A stretch of DNA of 64,000 bases from Sordaria brevicollis. Taxonomy: Eukaryota; Ascomycota; Sordariomycetes; Sordariales; Sordariaceae. The DNA is taken from the NCBI GenBank assembly GCA_033439795.1, contig JAUTDP010000005.1:3253001-3317000 (forward strand), written 5' to 3'. Numbering within the stretch: position 1 is the stretch's first letter; every line of letters starts with the position of its first letter. Below, one piece after another: positions 23,301-35,178 of this stretch. The translations under genes and the position numbers were made by a program. The notes under the pieces are model-generated. The model was not told the DNA's origin. It saw nothing but the letters and a program-made list of their open reading frames with translations, and ran no database searches.

Positions 23301-25636
23301 GGAAATTAATAACGAATTTCTCCCCCGGGTTAAAACCGTAGTTTCGAAGTTTTTTACTAATTTGGCGCTTAATTTTTAAAATTATATACGTATTGTAATA
23401 TATTGTAGAAGGGCCTTTAAAACGTGTACTAATAATATTAAAAAAGTAATCGAAGATTTAAGAACCTAAATAACCAAAACGGTAATATTAAATAATAATT
23501 TCTTTTTTATAGTATTTATAACCGTTAATAGAATTAAAGCGGTTATATTTAGCGTAAAAAGAGGTTTTAGAAATTTATTTAAATAGGCGTTCGAAAATAA
23601 TTTAACGGTATAAAATCGAGAAATAGTAAAAAAAAAAATCGTTTAGGGACCGTAAGTAATTAGTAGGAAGTCGCTAATTTTAATAGAGTTCGGTTTTTTA
23701 AAATAAATATAAAGAAATAAAATTAATTATAAAATTAAAGTAAAAGGCTATGTTATAAAGATAAAGGGTATGCAAGCTAAAGGTACCATTAATTAAAATA
23801 TCGACGTCGCTATATCCTTTAATAAAAATATATAAATTTCTAATTTACAAATTATCGTTATAAAAAACGTAATAAAAATTAATAAAATAAATAATTTAGT
23901 TAAAAATATATAAAAAACTCCCCGAATCGAGGATTATACAATTTTTAAAAGGGTATAAATTTACGCGCCTATTTCCTACTTAAAGAATTACTTAATATAC
24001 GGTTATTATATAAACCGGTATTATTAATAAATTTTCGCTAAAGAATTAAGTAGAGCGGTTACCGCTAATAAGGGTATTATTAGGGTTAGAATTTAAAATT
24101 TAAATAGCCTCTTATTATAATTTATTAACTTTTTTCTTAAAATTTTTATTATTGAATAAATTTTTAGTAACTTTAGCTTTAATTTAAAGAGTAGGCTTCT
24201 ATTTAAAGTTAATAACCTTTTTTAAGAATAAATATTAATAATATTTAATAATATAGGTGCCTTATTAATATATTTTATAGCGAATTTTTAAGGTTTTTAC
24301 TATAAGATTAATAAATAGGGCTAAAGGGGTAGCCTTTCGACCTAATACACCTTTACGCGCTTTAAAAGTATTATACCTTCTCTTCCGGGATATATTATTA
24401 TTATTAATATATTAAAAGGTATAAATAAAATTTTAACCTATTTAAATAAAATTTTAACTATTAATTAAAACCCTATTGGGAAGAGCGTCTTCGCCTTTAG
24501 TATCGTTATCCTACGAGTTTTTAAAGGTTAATCCTATACTAAACGTATTTTTATAACCCTTTAATAATAGAACCGTAATAAAGGGGCGTTCGCGTAGTAC
24601 TTTAAAGCGGAAATATCCGGATATAAAATAGAAATTTAAAATATTAACGTATATTTTTTCCTCGAATTTTTTAATAATAGTATAAATTTAGAGGGGTTTA
24701 ATAATTTATAAAGTATTATAAATATCTTAGAATTAAGCCGTAGCCGATATAGTTTTAGGGATTTTATATTTCCGGGAATTAATTATAACGGTTTTTTAAC
24801 TATTAATTTAGGTTTGGAAATTGCTATTATATTTACGGGGCTCGTTTAATAAAGGTTTTATATAATTATAATATTTTTAATATACTTTAAATAAGGAATA
24901 TTCTTCGTAATAGAATATAGTATCTTTAAAATTGGCGTACTATTATAGAATTATATAGGTATCGCCTATATAATTAGAGCGTAAAGCTTTTAAAATAGTA
25001 ATTTATATATAATTTCGAATTAGGATATTATTCTTAATAAAGTTTTCGTAATTTTTAAAACGTTGGGCGTAATTAATTTTATTAGAATTATAATTTTATT
25101 TAATTATAGTAATAAAGTTAGAGGTTAGGATATTAATTTCCTCTTTTTAGGTTTCTTTATTTTTATCGGTAATTTTGAGGTTAGAAGTTTAAATTGCGGC
25201 TAAAGCGGTATTACGAATTATAACCTACTTAATAGTAGAATTATTTCCTAAAATCGGGATATATATAATAATTTTATTAACGAATTTAATAAATATTTCG
25301 CGGGTAATATTAATACGACGAAGGGAATTGGCCTTAAATTTATAATTTTCGAATTCGATTTCGAAGGGTTTAGTAATTTCTTTATCCTCTCTAAGTAAAT
25401 AAAATTTAAATTTAAAGCTTTAAGTAAAGCCGAATAACTCTTTACTTTAATTCTTGAAATTAAGTCCTGTATTTAAAATCGTTCTATTATTAATAGATGT
25501 AGTTATAGCCGTAAGGGCAATATAAATATCGTTAATAGAGGATATAGTAGATTGAAGAATAAGGTTGATCGTTGTAAATAGAGAGTTTGTATTTTTAAAT
25601 ATAGCGTAGACGTAGGGCGCGAGTTAGATTATTAAT

Positions 25637-25822
25637 TGTTAAATTACATAATTAAAATGAAGGTGGAGATGTGTGTGTATTGTGTACTTTGGAGCCTTTT
25701 GTAAGAGGGTTTGGGGATGCTAGAGTAATAGGAAAACTCTATAGTCAGATAGGTGGCTGGGAGGCTAGTCCTCTTGTGGAGATACCTCCTGATTGGCCAG
25801 ATATGGCCTGCCCATTCTGACA
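25637..25822 (-). repeat. 5' LTR of the first copia element (right side)
   Basis: 186 bp, from TGTTAAATTA to CTGACA. Here the outer (right) part is unmutated and the inner (left) part is changed, the mirror of the other LTR. Confidence 0.92.
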
Positions 25823-25827
25823 GGTGT

Positions 25828-27564
25828 CGATGTTCTAGAATTCTATGCTGTGAACTCGTGTGTGAGGCTTGGATGACGGATGGAAGACACTTGCACTGTA
25901 ATTACAGCACCTCAGCTTGAGGCTGAGCTCTGTTAGATAACGTGCATGGGCCAGACCACACCAACAAGGAAACGCGGACGAAAAAGAAAGAACTGATATG
26001 AGAAGAAGCAGAGATCGCAGGAGGACCACCGTAAATTGGAAGTCCTTCAAGTTCCGGAGCAATGGTTGTTGGGACGCGAACCATCTTGACGTCTTAAAAA
26101 ACTCCTATCAAGACGAACAGGTACAGGCACCGGCCGGATATCTGTGCAGGTGATGCCTGTTACGACCAAGGTGAACTCGGTGATATGTGGCATAATGTAG
26201 GTGAATACCTGATGTAGGCTCGATGTCTGAGATTGCCGGAAGTCGACATTGAGGAGACGAAAAGTGACAGCAGATATGGTGGTGGGTGAGCACTCAATCG
26301 CTTGAGGCTGTGATACGGGCCGCTCCGGGGGGTCGATCTCACTGAAATATTGGTGGTGAGGGCGATGATGTGAATTGATCTCAGCACACGACCGAGGTGG
26401 CATTCCGGCAGCTTGTCGAAGATAATCACGTAGAGCAAAGATGGTGATTAAAGGTCAGCTTGTGATCGAAGCAATGTAAGTACCAAGTTACCGAAGACTT
26501 GGAGCTTCTGTTGGGAATGACGGACAGCGTGTTGCAAAGTCGGAGAATTGATGGAAGTTGTCACGTCACAAAGTTCGCCTGGAGCTGGCAAGGAGCTATG
26601 ACCACCTGCGAGAACTGCGTTTGAGATATCGCGATAAGATAAGAGCAGCGGCCCTAACACATCCCCGGCTGGCATCGGCTTGTCTCTGTTAGTGGCCGAT
26701 AAGATAAGCCATGCAAGCTCACGACGCGAACATGGCGGCTCTCATCCTCATCAAGACGGACAACTCTCCGGAAAATCAACAATCCACAAACACGATTCTT
26801 GATGAAAATTGTTCGTTCCCCTGCTGAATTGCAAGGTACAATCTCCAGATTTCCGGTTCGTCCCTGGCAAGTGCCGGTCTCAGACAGTGATTGGAAATCC
26901 AATTGCGGGCGGTCGAGCACCTTGACCCCACTTTGATTTCTAGCAATGACATCACCAACTTGGACCGGTGCCTTTCCCAATTCGAACGATTCGCCCCACC
27001 TTTGTGCACTCTAGGCAGTCTCCTTTCCTCACGTTCCTTCCTTGAGAACGAGATCTCGATCATCTCGGCCACTTTCCCAAATCACAGCCAGGAAACAAGT
27101 GACCGAGGTCTCCGACACATGTCCGTTCCTGCTGAGACAAGAGAGAGGATGAACCCCGCAATGGCTGCCCTGATCACCCAAAGATCTCCCAGTTCCAGGC
27201 CCTGTTCAGCAGAAAGCAAGCCGTTTGATACACGCGTCTCCTGTCTGGCTCCCGTACTCGTTTTGGGAAATTGCAGGAATTGAGAGGTTCAAGGGAGACA
27301 TGGACTAACAACGGGCATCATGTTCTGACGTCATGTATTTTTAGAAATGCAAAAGAATACATAACAACTGCACACAACCGTTCCTTCATCTTTACTTTCA
27401 GTCTTTTCTCTCCATTCCTAATTCTTCATCCTCGAGTCATCCTCCTCATTATACCCTAATACCCTCTCGTCTACTATATGCAACGACTGGCGTTGCACTA
27501 TCCTCCCCTAGATCCTGCAGCAGAACCACCCACCGAGCACATTCTCCAGCAGTCTAATCCCACC
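25828..27564. other. Spacer and promoter region of the catalase gene
   Basis: About 1.7 kb of normal composition. Minus-strand frames of 60-118 codons exist but none has a recognisable domain. Bases 27384-27445 form a CT-rich leader (tctttactttcagtcttttc and following) just before the catalase start, as is common in front of highly expressed fungal genes. Confidence 0.5.
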
Positions 27565-29827
27565 ATGTCCAACATCATCAGCCAGGCCGGCCAGATGGCC
27601 AAGGAGGCTCTCACCAGCGCCCCCGACAGCAAGAAGATTGAGGATCTCAAGAACGAGTTCAAGGAGACCGGCAAGGATGCCCGTCTCACCACCGATTATG
27701 GTGTCAAGCAGACCTCGGCCGACGACTGGCTGAGGATCGTCAGCGACGACAAGATTGGTCCTTCTCTCCTCGAGGACCCCTTTGCTCGCGAGAGGGTACG
27801 TTTATCTCCACCCATTCTACAACAATGCGCCTACTGACATCCCCCAGATCATGCGCTTCGACCACGAGAGAATCCCAGAGCGAGTAGTCCACGCCCGTGG
27901 CAGCGGTGCCTTTGGCAAGTTCAGAGTCTACGAAAGCGCCTCCGACCTCACCTTCGCCCCCGTCCTTACCGATACCTCGCGCGAGACCCCCGTCTTTGTG
28001 CGCTTCTCTACCGTCCTCGGCAGCAGAGGTTCCGCCGATACCGTTCGTGATGTCCGTGGTTTCGCCACCAAGTTCTACACCGAGGAGGGTAACTGGGATC
28101 TCGTCGGAAACAACATTCCCGTCTTCTTCATCCAGGACGCCATCAAGTTCCCCGATGTTATCCACGCTGGCAAGCCCGAGCCTCACAACGAGGTGCCCCA
28201 GGCCCAGACGGCGCACAACAACTTCTGGGATTTCCAATTCAACCACACCGAGGCCACTCACATGTTCACCTGGGCCATGAGTGATCGCGCCATTCCCCGT
28301 TCCTACCGCATGATGCAGGGTTTCGGTGTCAACACTTTCACCCTCATCAACGCCGAGGGCAAGCGCCACTTTGTCAAGTTCATCTGGACTCCCGAGCTCG
28401 GTGTCCACTCCCTTGTTTGGGATGAGGCCTTGAAGCTGGCTGGTCAGGACCCTGACTTCCACCGCAAGGATCTCTGGGAGGCTATCGAGAACGGTGCTTA
28501 CCCCAAGTGGAAGTTTGGTATCCAGGCTATTGCCGAGGAGGACGAGCACAAGTTCGATTTCGATATTCTCGATGCCACCAAGATCTGGCCCGAGGATCTC
28601 GTCCCCGTCCGCTACATTGGTGAGATGGAGCTTAACCGCAACCCCGACGAGTTCTTCCCCCAGACCGAGCAGATCGCCTTCTGCACCAGCCACGTCGTTC
28701 CCGGCATTGGCTTTTCCGACGACCCTCTTCTCCAGGGCCGCAACTTCTCCTACTTTGATACCCAGCTCTCTCGCCTTGGTGTCAACTTCCAGGAGCTTCC
28801 CATCAACCGCCCTGTGTGCCCCGTCATGAACTTCAACCGTGATGGTGCCATGCGCCACACCATTTCCCGCGGCACCGTCAACTACTACCCCAACCGCTTC
28901 GACGCCTGCCCTCCCGCCACTCACAAGGAGGGCGGTTACCTCGAGTACGCCGAGAAGGTCGCCGGTATCAAGGCTCGTGCCCGCAGCTCCAAGTTCAAGG
29001 AGCACTTCAGCCAGGCCCAGCTCTTCTGGAACTCCATGTCCAAGGTTGAGAAGAACCACATCATCAACGCTCTCGGCTTCGAGCTCGACCACTGCGAGGA
29101 CCCTGTTGTCTACGGCCGCATGGTTCAGCGTCTTGCCGACATTGATATCGGTCTTGCTCAGACCGTTGCCGAGATGGTTGGCGGCGAGGCTCCCACCACC
29201 ACCAGCCACCCCAACCACGGCAAGAAGACCATCAACCTCAGCCAGACCGAGTTCCCTCCTGAGACCCCTACCATCAAGTCTCGTCGTGTTGCTATCCTGA
29301 TTGCCGACGGCTACGACAACGTTGCCTACGACGCTGCCTACGCCGCCATCTCTGCCAACTTGGCCATTCCCCTTGTGATCGGCCCTCGTCGTTCCAAGGT
29401 CACTGCCGCCAACGGCTCTACCGTCCAGCCCCACCATCACTTTGAGGGTTTCCGCTCCACCATGGTCGACGCCATCTTCATCCCCGGCGGCGCCAAGGCT
29501 GTTGAGCAGCTCTCCAAGAACGGTCGTGCTCTGCACTGGATCCGTGAGGCGTTCGGTCATCTCAAGGCCATCGGTGCTACCGGCGAGGCGGTCGATCTCG
29601 TTGCCAAGGCGATTGCCCTTCCTGAGGTTACCGTCAGCAACGAGGCCGAGGTGAATGAGAGCTACGGTGTTGTCACGCTCAAGCAGGTCCGTCCTGAGAG
29701 CTTCAAGGATACTGTCAAGATTGCCAAGGGTGCGGCGGGCTTCTTGGGCGCTTTCTTTTATTCTATTGCCCAGCACAGGAACTGGGATCGTGAGTTGGAT
29801 GGGTTGCATTCGATGGTTGCTTATTAA
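27565..29827 (+). CDS. cat-1: Large-subunit monofunctional catalase, CAT-1 type
   Basis: Exons 27565-27795 and 27848-29827 give 736 residues. The enzyme breaks hydrogen peroxide down to water and oxygen with a haem (in this clade often haem d). Key residues are visible: the distal His (H92) in RVVHARGSGAFG, the distal Asn (about 165) in GNNIPVFF, and the proximal haem-ligand Tyr (Y379) in FSYFDTQLSR. Residues from about 556 form the C-terminal DJ-1/PfpI-like domain (RRVAILIADGYDNVAYDAAY) that marks large-subunit catalases. There is no signal peptide, which points to the intracellular spore-type CAT-1 of Neurospora rather than the secreted CAT-3. The gtacgt donor and cccccag acceptor give a 52-nt intron between complete codons. 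Codon use is strongly biased to C-ending codons, consistent with high expression. The assignment to cat-1 is from family knowledge. Confidence 0.93.
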
Positions 29828-30598
29828 GTGGGGGGATTGGAAGGGGAAGATTTGGAAGGGGGGGGGGGGTTTATGATAGTTATGATACCTAATGTTTATG
29901 ATTTATGTTCTTTTTAAAATTGGGTTCTAATGGTGATGATGTGCTTTAAGGGATATACGCATAACGTGGTATGGTGCATGCGTGTATGGGTTGGTGTTAG
30001 TGCGTTATCGTCCAATAGTGACGACTCGCCCTGGAGTGGAGATATTGGAAGGTCGGAGGAAGGAATGAAGGAAGACAAATTTCCCACGTTCGGTTCTCCG
30101 GGGAAGGAACATTTGTTGAGCCAGGTGGAAAGTTCGAACAATTTTGCGTCAATCGTTCTTAGTTCTCAATTCGCTCCTTTCAAGAGCCTCTGTCTTCCAT
30201 TCAAATTTCCAGCCCCAACAGACTTGATCTCGCCTTCTCTCCCCAGTCTCTCGTTATAAACGATCTCGACTTCGACGACGATGCCACTTCGAAATACAAT
30301 GTCCAAGAAGGTTGTCACAAGGCATATTTTCATTCGGGTCGACACAGTTACCGCCGACCGGATTGTTACTCTCGGGCCTGCATAATTCCGAAACCCAAGC
30401 AGAGTCATGATTAACTGCAGAGCTGCTGCGGGGTAATACACCCTTCCTCCTTGGTTCCCCTCGTTGTTCATCTAAACGAAGTTGGCACTCTTCCAACATA
30501 ATCAAGATCATGTACTCCAGTTGATGTATGCGAGGAAAAACATCTTTTCTTACCTTCACATACAACACTTCGGGCCTTTAACAAAGCGCAAGACAGCC
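29828..30598. other. Spacer between catalase and amidohydrolase genes
   Basis: It contains a run of about ten Gs near 29859-29868 and otherwise unremarkable sequence. No gene is supported. Confidence 0.45.
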
Positions 30599-32355
30599 AT
30601 GATACCACCACCACCGCCGCCGCTTACGCGCCTCTCAGCCGGCCAGCTGGACCTGGTCACACGAAGGCTCTCATTCTTTGGCTCACGTACGCCACTACGT
30701 CTACTGGTGACAACTAACTCTCAACATCACCATCGTCGTCCGATATCGAGCTCGTGCCGATTTCTAAAAGTCGTCAAGAACCTTACGTCTGCCGGTCAAG
30801 ACGGACGACCAAAGGCATCACCACTGAGCTCAAGACCTAACGGGAACCCAGTCCTCCCTCGACGGCTTTCATCATCGACAATCTCATCAGCCATATCGAA
30901 TACCCCGAGGAAGTTCACACCCCTCCCTCCAACTCGGACATCACATCCCTCTCCCAGCACTTCAAATCCAACAACAGATTGTGGGAGAATATCCACTCGA
31001 CAAGCTCTCTCTATGGATCCGCCCACCGTTATGGTCCCGACGAAACCGACACAGGCATGAACCGTCTAGCCCTTACAGACGCCGACAAGAATGTGCGCGA
31101 CTGGTTCGTTGAAGAAGCCAAGGGGCTGGGGTGTCAAGTGTGTGTAGACGAGATGGGTAACATCTGGGCCACCAGGCCCGGTATGTCCACCCCCTCTGGA
31201 CTTCCCCCCGTTATGATGGGGAGTCACCTGGATACTCAACCCCGCGGCGGTCGGTACGATGGAATTTTGGGCATTATGGCCGGCTTGGAAGTGTTAAGGA
31301 GTTTGGAAGAGACGGGGACCAAAACATGGAGACCCATCGGTATAGTCTGCTGGACCAACGAAGAAGGCGCGCGCTTCCCCATTTCGATGGTTAGCAGCGG
31401 TGTATGGACCGGTTGCGTTCCTCTGTCTACTGCGCACTCCCTGACAGAAGTCTTTGCTTCGGGCGGACCTGGTGAAGAAAAAGGAGGGGGAAGAAAAACG
31501 ATCAGGCAGGAGTTGGAACGGATTGGGTACCTGGGGGAACAGAAATGTGACTGGAGGGAAATGCCCATGGCCGCTCACTTCGAGTTACACATCGAGCAAG
31601 GCCCCATTTTGGAGTCCAGCGGGAAAAAAAAGGTGGGTGTGGTGGTGGAGAGTCAAGCGTACAAGTGGTTTACGGTGGAGGTTGAGGGGAGGGAGGCGCA
31701 TACCGGGACGACGCCCTACAATCAGCGCGCGGACGCTTTGATGGCTGCTGCGGAGATCATTCGACATGCCCGCGCGCTTGGTGAGAAGGACGGTAGAGGT
31801 ATACTGGTCTCGGTTGAGGTTTTCCAGGTGTATCCGGGAAGTGTGAATACGATTCCGGGGAGGGTGGGGTTTAGTTTTGATGTGCGGTCGGCTTCTACCG
31901 AGGCCCTCAGCAGCTTCGTTAGCACACTCCGGCCGGAGCTGGAAAAAGTTGCTGCCAACGCCCAACATAACTCACTCCCATGCAAGATTACGAGATGGGA
32001 AGAAACCACCGACTCCCCAGCTCAACTCTTCCACGCCAAATGCATCGCTGCCGTTACCCAGTCAGCTCTTTCCGTTCTAGCAGAGGAAGTTGGCGGTGAT
32101 ACTAAGAGGGCGAAAGAGTTGGTGCAGGAAAACATGACGAGTGGAGCAGGCCATGATTCGGTTTATACAGCGAAAAGGTGTCCGACGAGTATGATTTTTG
32201 TGCCGAGTAAGGGGGGGATAAGTCATCACCCGGAGGAGTTTACGAGTGAGGAGGATTGTGTGAGGGGGGCGAGGGTGTTGTTGGAGGGGGTGGTGAGGTT
32301 TGATAGGGATGTTTGCTGGCCTGAAGATGGGGGAAGGGCGAGGGAGGAGTGTTGA
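30599..32355 (+). CDS. M20-family zinc amidohydrolase (N-carbamoyl amino acid hydrolase / beta-ureidopropionase type)
   Basis: The firm coding part runs from about 30852 to the stop at 32355, roughly 500 residues. The enzymes hydrolyse N-carbamoyl amino acids or ureido compounds in pyrimidine or purine breakdown. All metal ligands of the family are present: H in MGSHLDTQPRGGRYDG, the second Asp in the same block, the Glu pair in CWTNEEGARF, H in FELHIEQGP, and the C-terminal His in GISHHPEEFT. The dimer-domain signature EAHTGTTPYNQRADAL is also present. The 5' end is uncertain. An ATG at 30599 starts a Pro-rich presequence-like exon with a gtacgc donor (30687). A cctaac branch and acceptor at 30851 open the conserved frame, but these two ends differ in phase, so a small extra exon or another start is needed. 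A mitochondrial presequence is possible. Confidence 0.8.
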
Positions 32356-32517
32356 AAATTTAAAATTGAGGAACTTTCGTTAAATAGGGGTATAGAATAT
32401 GGATTTGGGGTTTATTCAACACGAAAAGCTATCCCATCCACATCAATAGAGACCAGCACTCATCCCTTCTTCCCCCCTTCATCCCTTGTTCAACTAAAAT
32501 TCGAATCCGTCATAGGA

Positions 32518-33999
32518 TCACTGCCCACCACCCCCCCTTTTATCCTTACTCTTATACCCAAAACTCCAATGCCCCCTCACATCCCCCGCCATAATCCTCA
32601 TAGCAATCACATCATTCGCATCCCTTCCATACTCGATCTGCGCCGCCTGCACCGCCTTATCCGCATACCTCTTCGCCATCCTATCCATTCCCATATAATT
32701 ATAGTTCGTCGCCGCCAGCTCGTACGCCTCGGCCATCTTCGTCTCCAGCCCTTCTTCCACATGCAGCTGCAAAAACTTTTCAATCTTCTCCGGTGTCACA
32801 CCCCGAGACTCGTGATTCCGCAGTTCAGAACGGATAGCTTCGATTTCAGCAAGACGCGCGTCGGATTTTGCCAACTCGGAGGACGGGGAGGAGGTATGTG
32901 GATGGCCGTGTTGTTTGTGGGTGATGCGTGGGTAAAGGCCGGTGCAGGAGGGGCAGGGACATCCACCACCTTCTTCTTCTTCTCCTCCTGCTCCCGTTTG
33001 GGATGGGGAAGGGCGGTACCTCCCAACCCACTCCTGCCTTTCTTTGCGTGGTTTGAACGGGTCGATGTAGGCGATGCTGAGTTCTTCCCCTGGCTGAATC
33101 TTGCGCGCGACGGTCGTGCGAAGGGCGAGGTTTCCGTCGATGTGGAAAGCAAGGTTGGGGCGGCAGGAGTGGGTGAAGAGGGACGTGGAGGGGTAGTTGA
33201 TGTAGTGCTTCGAGTGATCCCCCTGTGGATCGTGGCCCATGGGGGTGTAGCTGTTTGTGCCCAAGTCGATTTCGAACGGCGACGCCAGTAGAATCTCCTC
33301 GATGGTTCTTGCCTTTATGTTGCCGGCGCTGTCCTTCCCAGCTTCCACTTTCTGCCCGTCTTCCGCGTCTGCTCTGCTGGAGTCGGGGATGCTTCCGATG
33401 GTGATGTGTCTTTGCTTGTTGAACTTCTCTTTGGTGGCAGGGGGAAGGAAAGATACGGCTTTCTCCAACATTTTGTTCCGCTCGGTCTTGCGCCAGATGT
33501 CGGCGAAGAAATCTTTGTGAACCACCAACACCGGCGCCGCCTCCATCAGCGGTTTTCCCCTTCTTAGCTCTGTTCTAGCAGTCAACCCGGGACCCTTGGA
33601 GAGGATGTAACTTTCTTCAAAGGGCGGAGAACCGTCGGGTAAGAGAGCGTTGGGCTCGATACGGTCTGATGCCAAGGAGAGGTGTTGGTCGAGGCGTTCA
33701 ATCTTTTGGAAGTCGGCAAACTTGGTGAGGAGGACGATGCCTCGGCCGTGGCCGATGTACGGGTTGGTGTAGATGCAGTAGGTCTTTTGGGAGCAGATGT
33801 TGGTTGAGATCCATTCGGAGCTGGTGGTAGAGTTGGAGGTGTAGACAATTTGGGACTTGTGGATTTGCTCGTAGGCGAGGTCTTCGTTGGAGCCAGCAGC
33901 TGCCGGTGGTTGTGCAGCGTCGTTGTTGCTTGCTGTCGTTGCGATGACGAGCTGCTGGGCGGATAGCCCGAGGAGAAGGGCGCGGAGGAGCCAGGCCAT
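32518..33999 (-). CDS. SET-domain protein with N-terminal signal peptide
   Basis: A single exon of 493 residues from the ATG at 33999. SET domains transfer methyl groups from S-adenosylmethionine to lysines, or have lost that activity. Residues 135-313 form the domain: GPGLTARTELRRGKPLMEA at the start, THSCRPNLAFHIDGN (the H-S-C-x-P-N block, 277-282) and PGEELSIAYID (303-313) at the end. Post-SET-like cysteines follow at 347-352 (CPCPSC). The first 20 residues (MAWLLRALLLGLSAQQLVIA) look like a secretion signal, which is odd for a nuclear enzyme; several fungal SET proteins share this layout and may act in the secretory path or have another substrate. The C-terminal 100 residues are helical and TPR-like (AYELAATNYNYMGMDRMAKR). 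The gene converges with the amidohydrolase gene, with only 162 bp between the stops. Confidence 0.82.
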   Translation of the reverse strand: MAWLLRALLLGLSAQQLVIATTASNNDAAQPPAAAGSNEDLAYEQIHKSQIVYTSNSTTSSEWISTNICSQKTYCIYTNPYIGHGRGIVLLTKFADFQKIERLDQHLSLASDRIEPNALLPDGSPPFEESYILSKGPGLTARTELRRGKPLMEAAPVLVVHKDFFADIWRKTERNKMLEKAVSFLPPATKEKFNKQRHITIGSIPDSSRADAEDGQKVEAGKDSAGNIKARTIEEILLASPFEIDLGTNSYTPMGHDPQGDHSKHYINYPSTSLFTHSCRPNLAFHIDGNLALRTTVARKIQPGEELSIAYIDPFKPRKERQEWVGRYRPSPSQTGAGGEEEEGGGCPCPSCTGLYPRITHKQHGHPHTSSPSSELAKSDARLAEIEAIRSELRNHESRGVTPEKIEKFLQLHVEEGLETKMAEAYELAATNYNYMGMDRMAKRYADKAVQAAQIEYGRDANDVIAMRIMAGDVRGHWSFGYKSKDKRGGGGQ

Positions 34000-35178
34000 T
34001 GTGGTCTGTCTGGCAAGGGCAAGCTTGCGATGCCGATGGTGTTGGTGGTGTTGTCGGTCTGTTATCAGCAGTCCGGTTGATACAGGCGAGACCCTGAAGT
34101 CTTAAGAGTTGAAAGAGGATCAAACGGCCAAGTGAGTTAGGGATCCCTTCCCTTTTCACATGCCCATGATGCCGTATGGAAACGTGTCAAGACTGTCCAT
34201 CACGTCACAACAGTCGAGTGGACGATATCATATTCCTTCTGGTGTTATACCTTCCGACGGAGTACTATAAGACACGGCATGTGATTGGCGTTGTAGCACT
34301 GCCTAAATCGGCTGGTAGTCGGCAGTTTACCCGCGAGTGTTTCATTGTCGAGTTTGGTTCCGGTAATGGAGAAGAGAGACCTTCAGACAAGGTGATAATG
34401 GCTAAAACCCGTCGATTGAGGTGACATGGAGATGCTTGTGAGGGCCGCTCCCACGACTAGGTATTTTAACGACGGCAGTGATGGAGATGCTGGACAATAT
34501 TTTGAGATGGTTGTCATCTTGACGTAAGTTTCTGAGGAGCTGCAATACTGGCCTCAGAGATACTAAGATGTCAAAATGGCAAGACATTTACCCTCAAAGA
34601 ACACAAGCAGTGGAACGTGGATGTCGAGATAGGGGAAGTTAGATACGTACAGGTCATGATGGGGGAAGGGCGTAGAGGAGACACTCTGCGATAAAACAAC
34701 ATGCTGCGACCTACTGGGAATATTTATGACGGTCTCTATTTTCCACGAGGTTAGTAACTCTGTTGAGAGCTTTCAATCACTCAAAACTGGTTATTGACGT
34801 TTTTATGGTCTTGTCTGAAGAGGATCGCATCCGGGGGGATTGCTGAAGCCATTGGGTGACCCTAACCCTCAAAGCACCCTGCGCCTGCATTCCCAAGCAA
34901 CTGCCTGCCCGCAGCTGTCCCCACTGTTACCCCTCCCTGCCCTCCCTCCCGAGTCCGCCAGCGGGATGCGCTGTCCCGAATGTGTCACTGCCCGCTGTGC
35001 CGCTGAAGCTTTGCGAATCCTTTGACATCATTTCAATTTTCCTCTTTTCTCAACCTTTTTTTTTGCACAACGTTCCATTCTTTTACCTTGGACTCGATCA
35101 CACCATTTACGGGCATAACATACGCATAACCATCCCACCTCGACCACACGAGCGACCTACGTCACACGCGACACGGGC
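34000..35178. other. Divergent promoter region
   Basis: About 1.2 kb between the starts of the SET gene (minus) and the DUF1308 gene (plus). A CT-rich leader (catttcaattttcctctttt and following) lies about 35025-35075. No gene seen. Confidence 0.5.

Larger units (their letters stand above)
20118..25822 (-). mobile_element. Complete Ty1/copia LTR retrotransposon, RIP-mutated
   Basis: Two 186-bp LTRs bound 5.7 kb, and the 5-bp target duplication GGTGT flanks both sides (20113-20117 and 25823-25827). The LTR ends are TGTCAG...CTGACA. The internal part is extremely AT-rich with stops in every frame. On the minus strand, reverse transcriptase (Y-V-N-N at 21426-21415) and RNase H (21123-20887, with GSILYT, YYLYG and DLVLYFG-like blocks of copia) can still be read. 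A run of Cs just inside the left LTR (20306-20312) reads as the polypurine tract on the minus strand, confirming the orientation. LTR differences are C-to-T and G-to-A, so the element was inactivated by RIP. It is not expected to move. Confidence 0.93.

Noticed and set aside
20304..25636. AT-rich DNA as mitochondrial or centromeric sequence
   Set aside because: Flanking LTRs, target duplication and readable copia pol blocks show that it is a RIP-mutated retrotransposon.
26047..27283. Several 90-130-codon frames upstream of catalase
   Set aside because: They overlap each other on both strands, mostly start with non-ATG codons and show no family motif.
27740..29809. 689-codon open frame antisense to the catalase gene
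   Set aside because: It mirrors the catalase exon almost exactly. The strong preference for C-ending codons removes stop codons from this antisense frame. The translation is Val/Gly/Leu-rich with no domain, as expected for a shadow.
32569..33291. 240-codon plus-strand frame opposite the SET gene
   Set aside because: It is antisense to a clear SET-domain gene, has no domain and no good ATG context.
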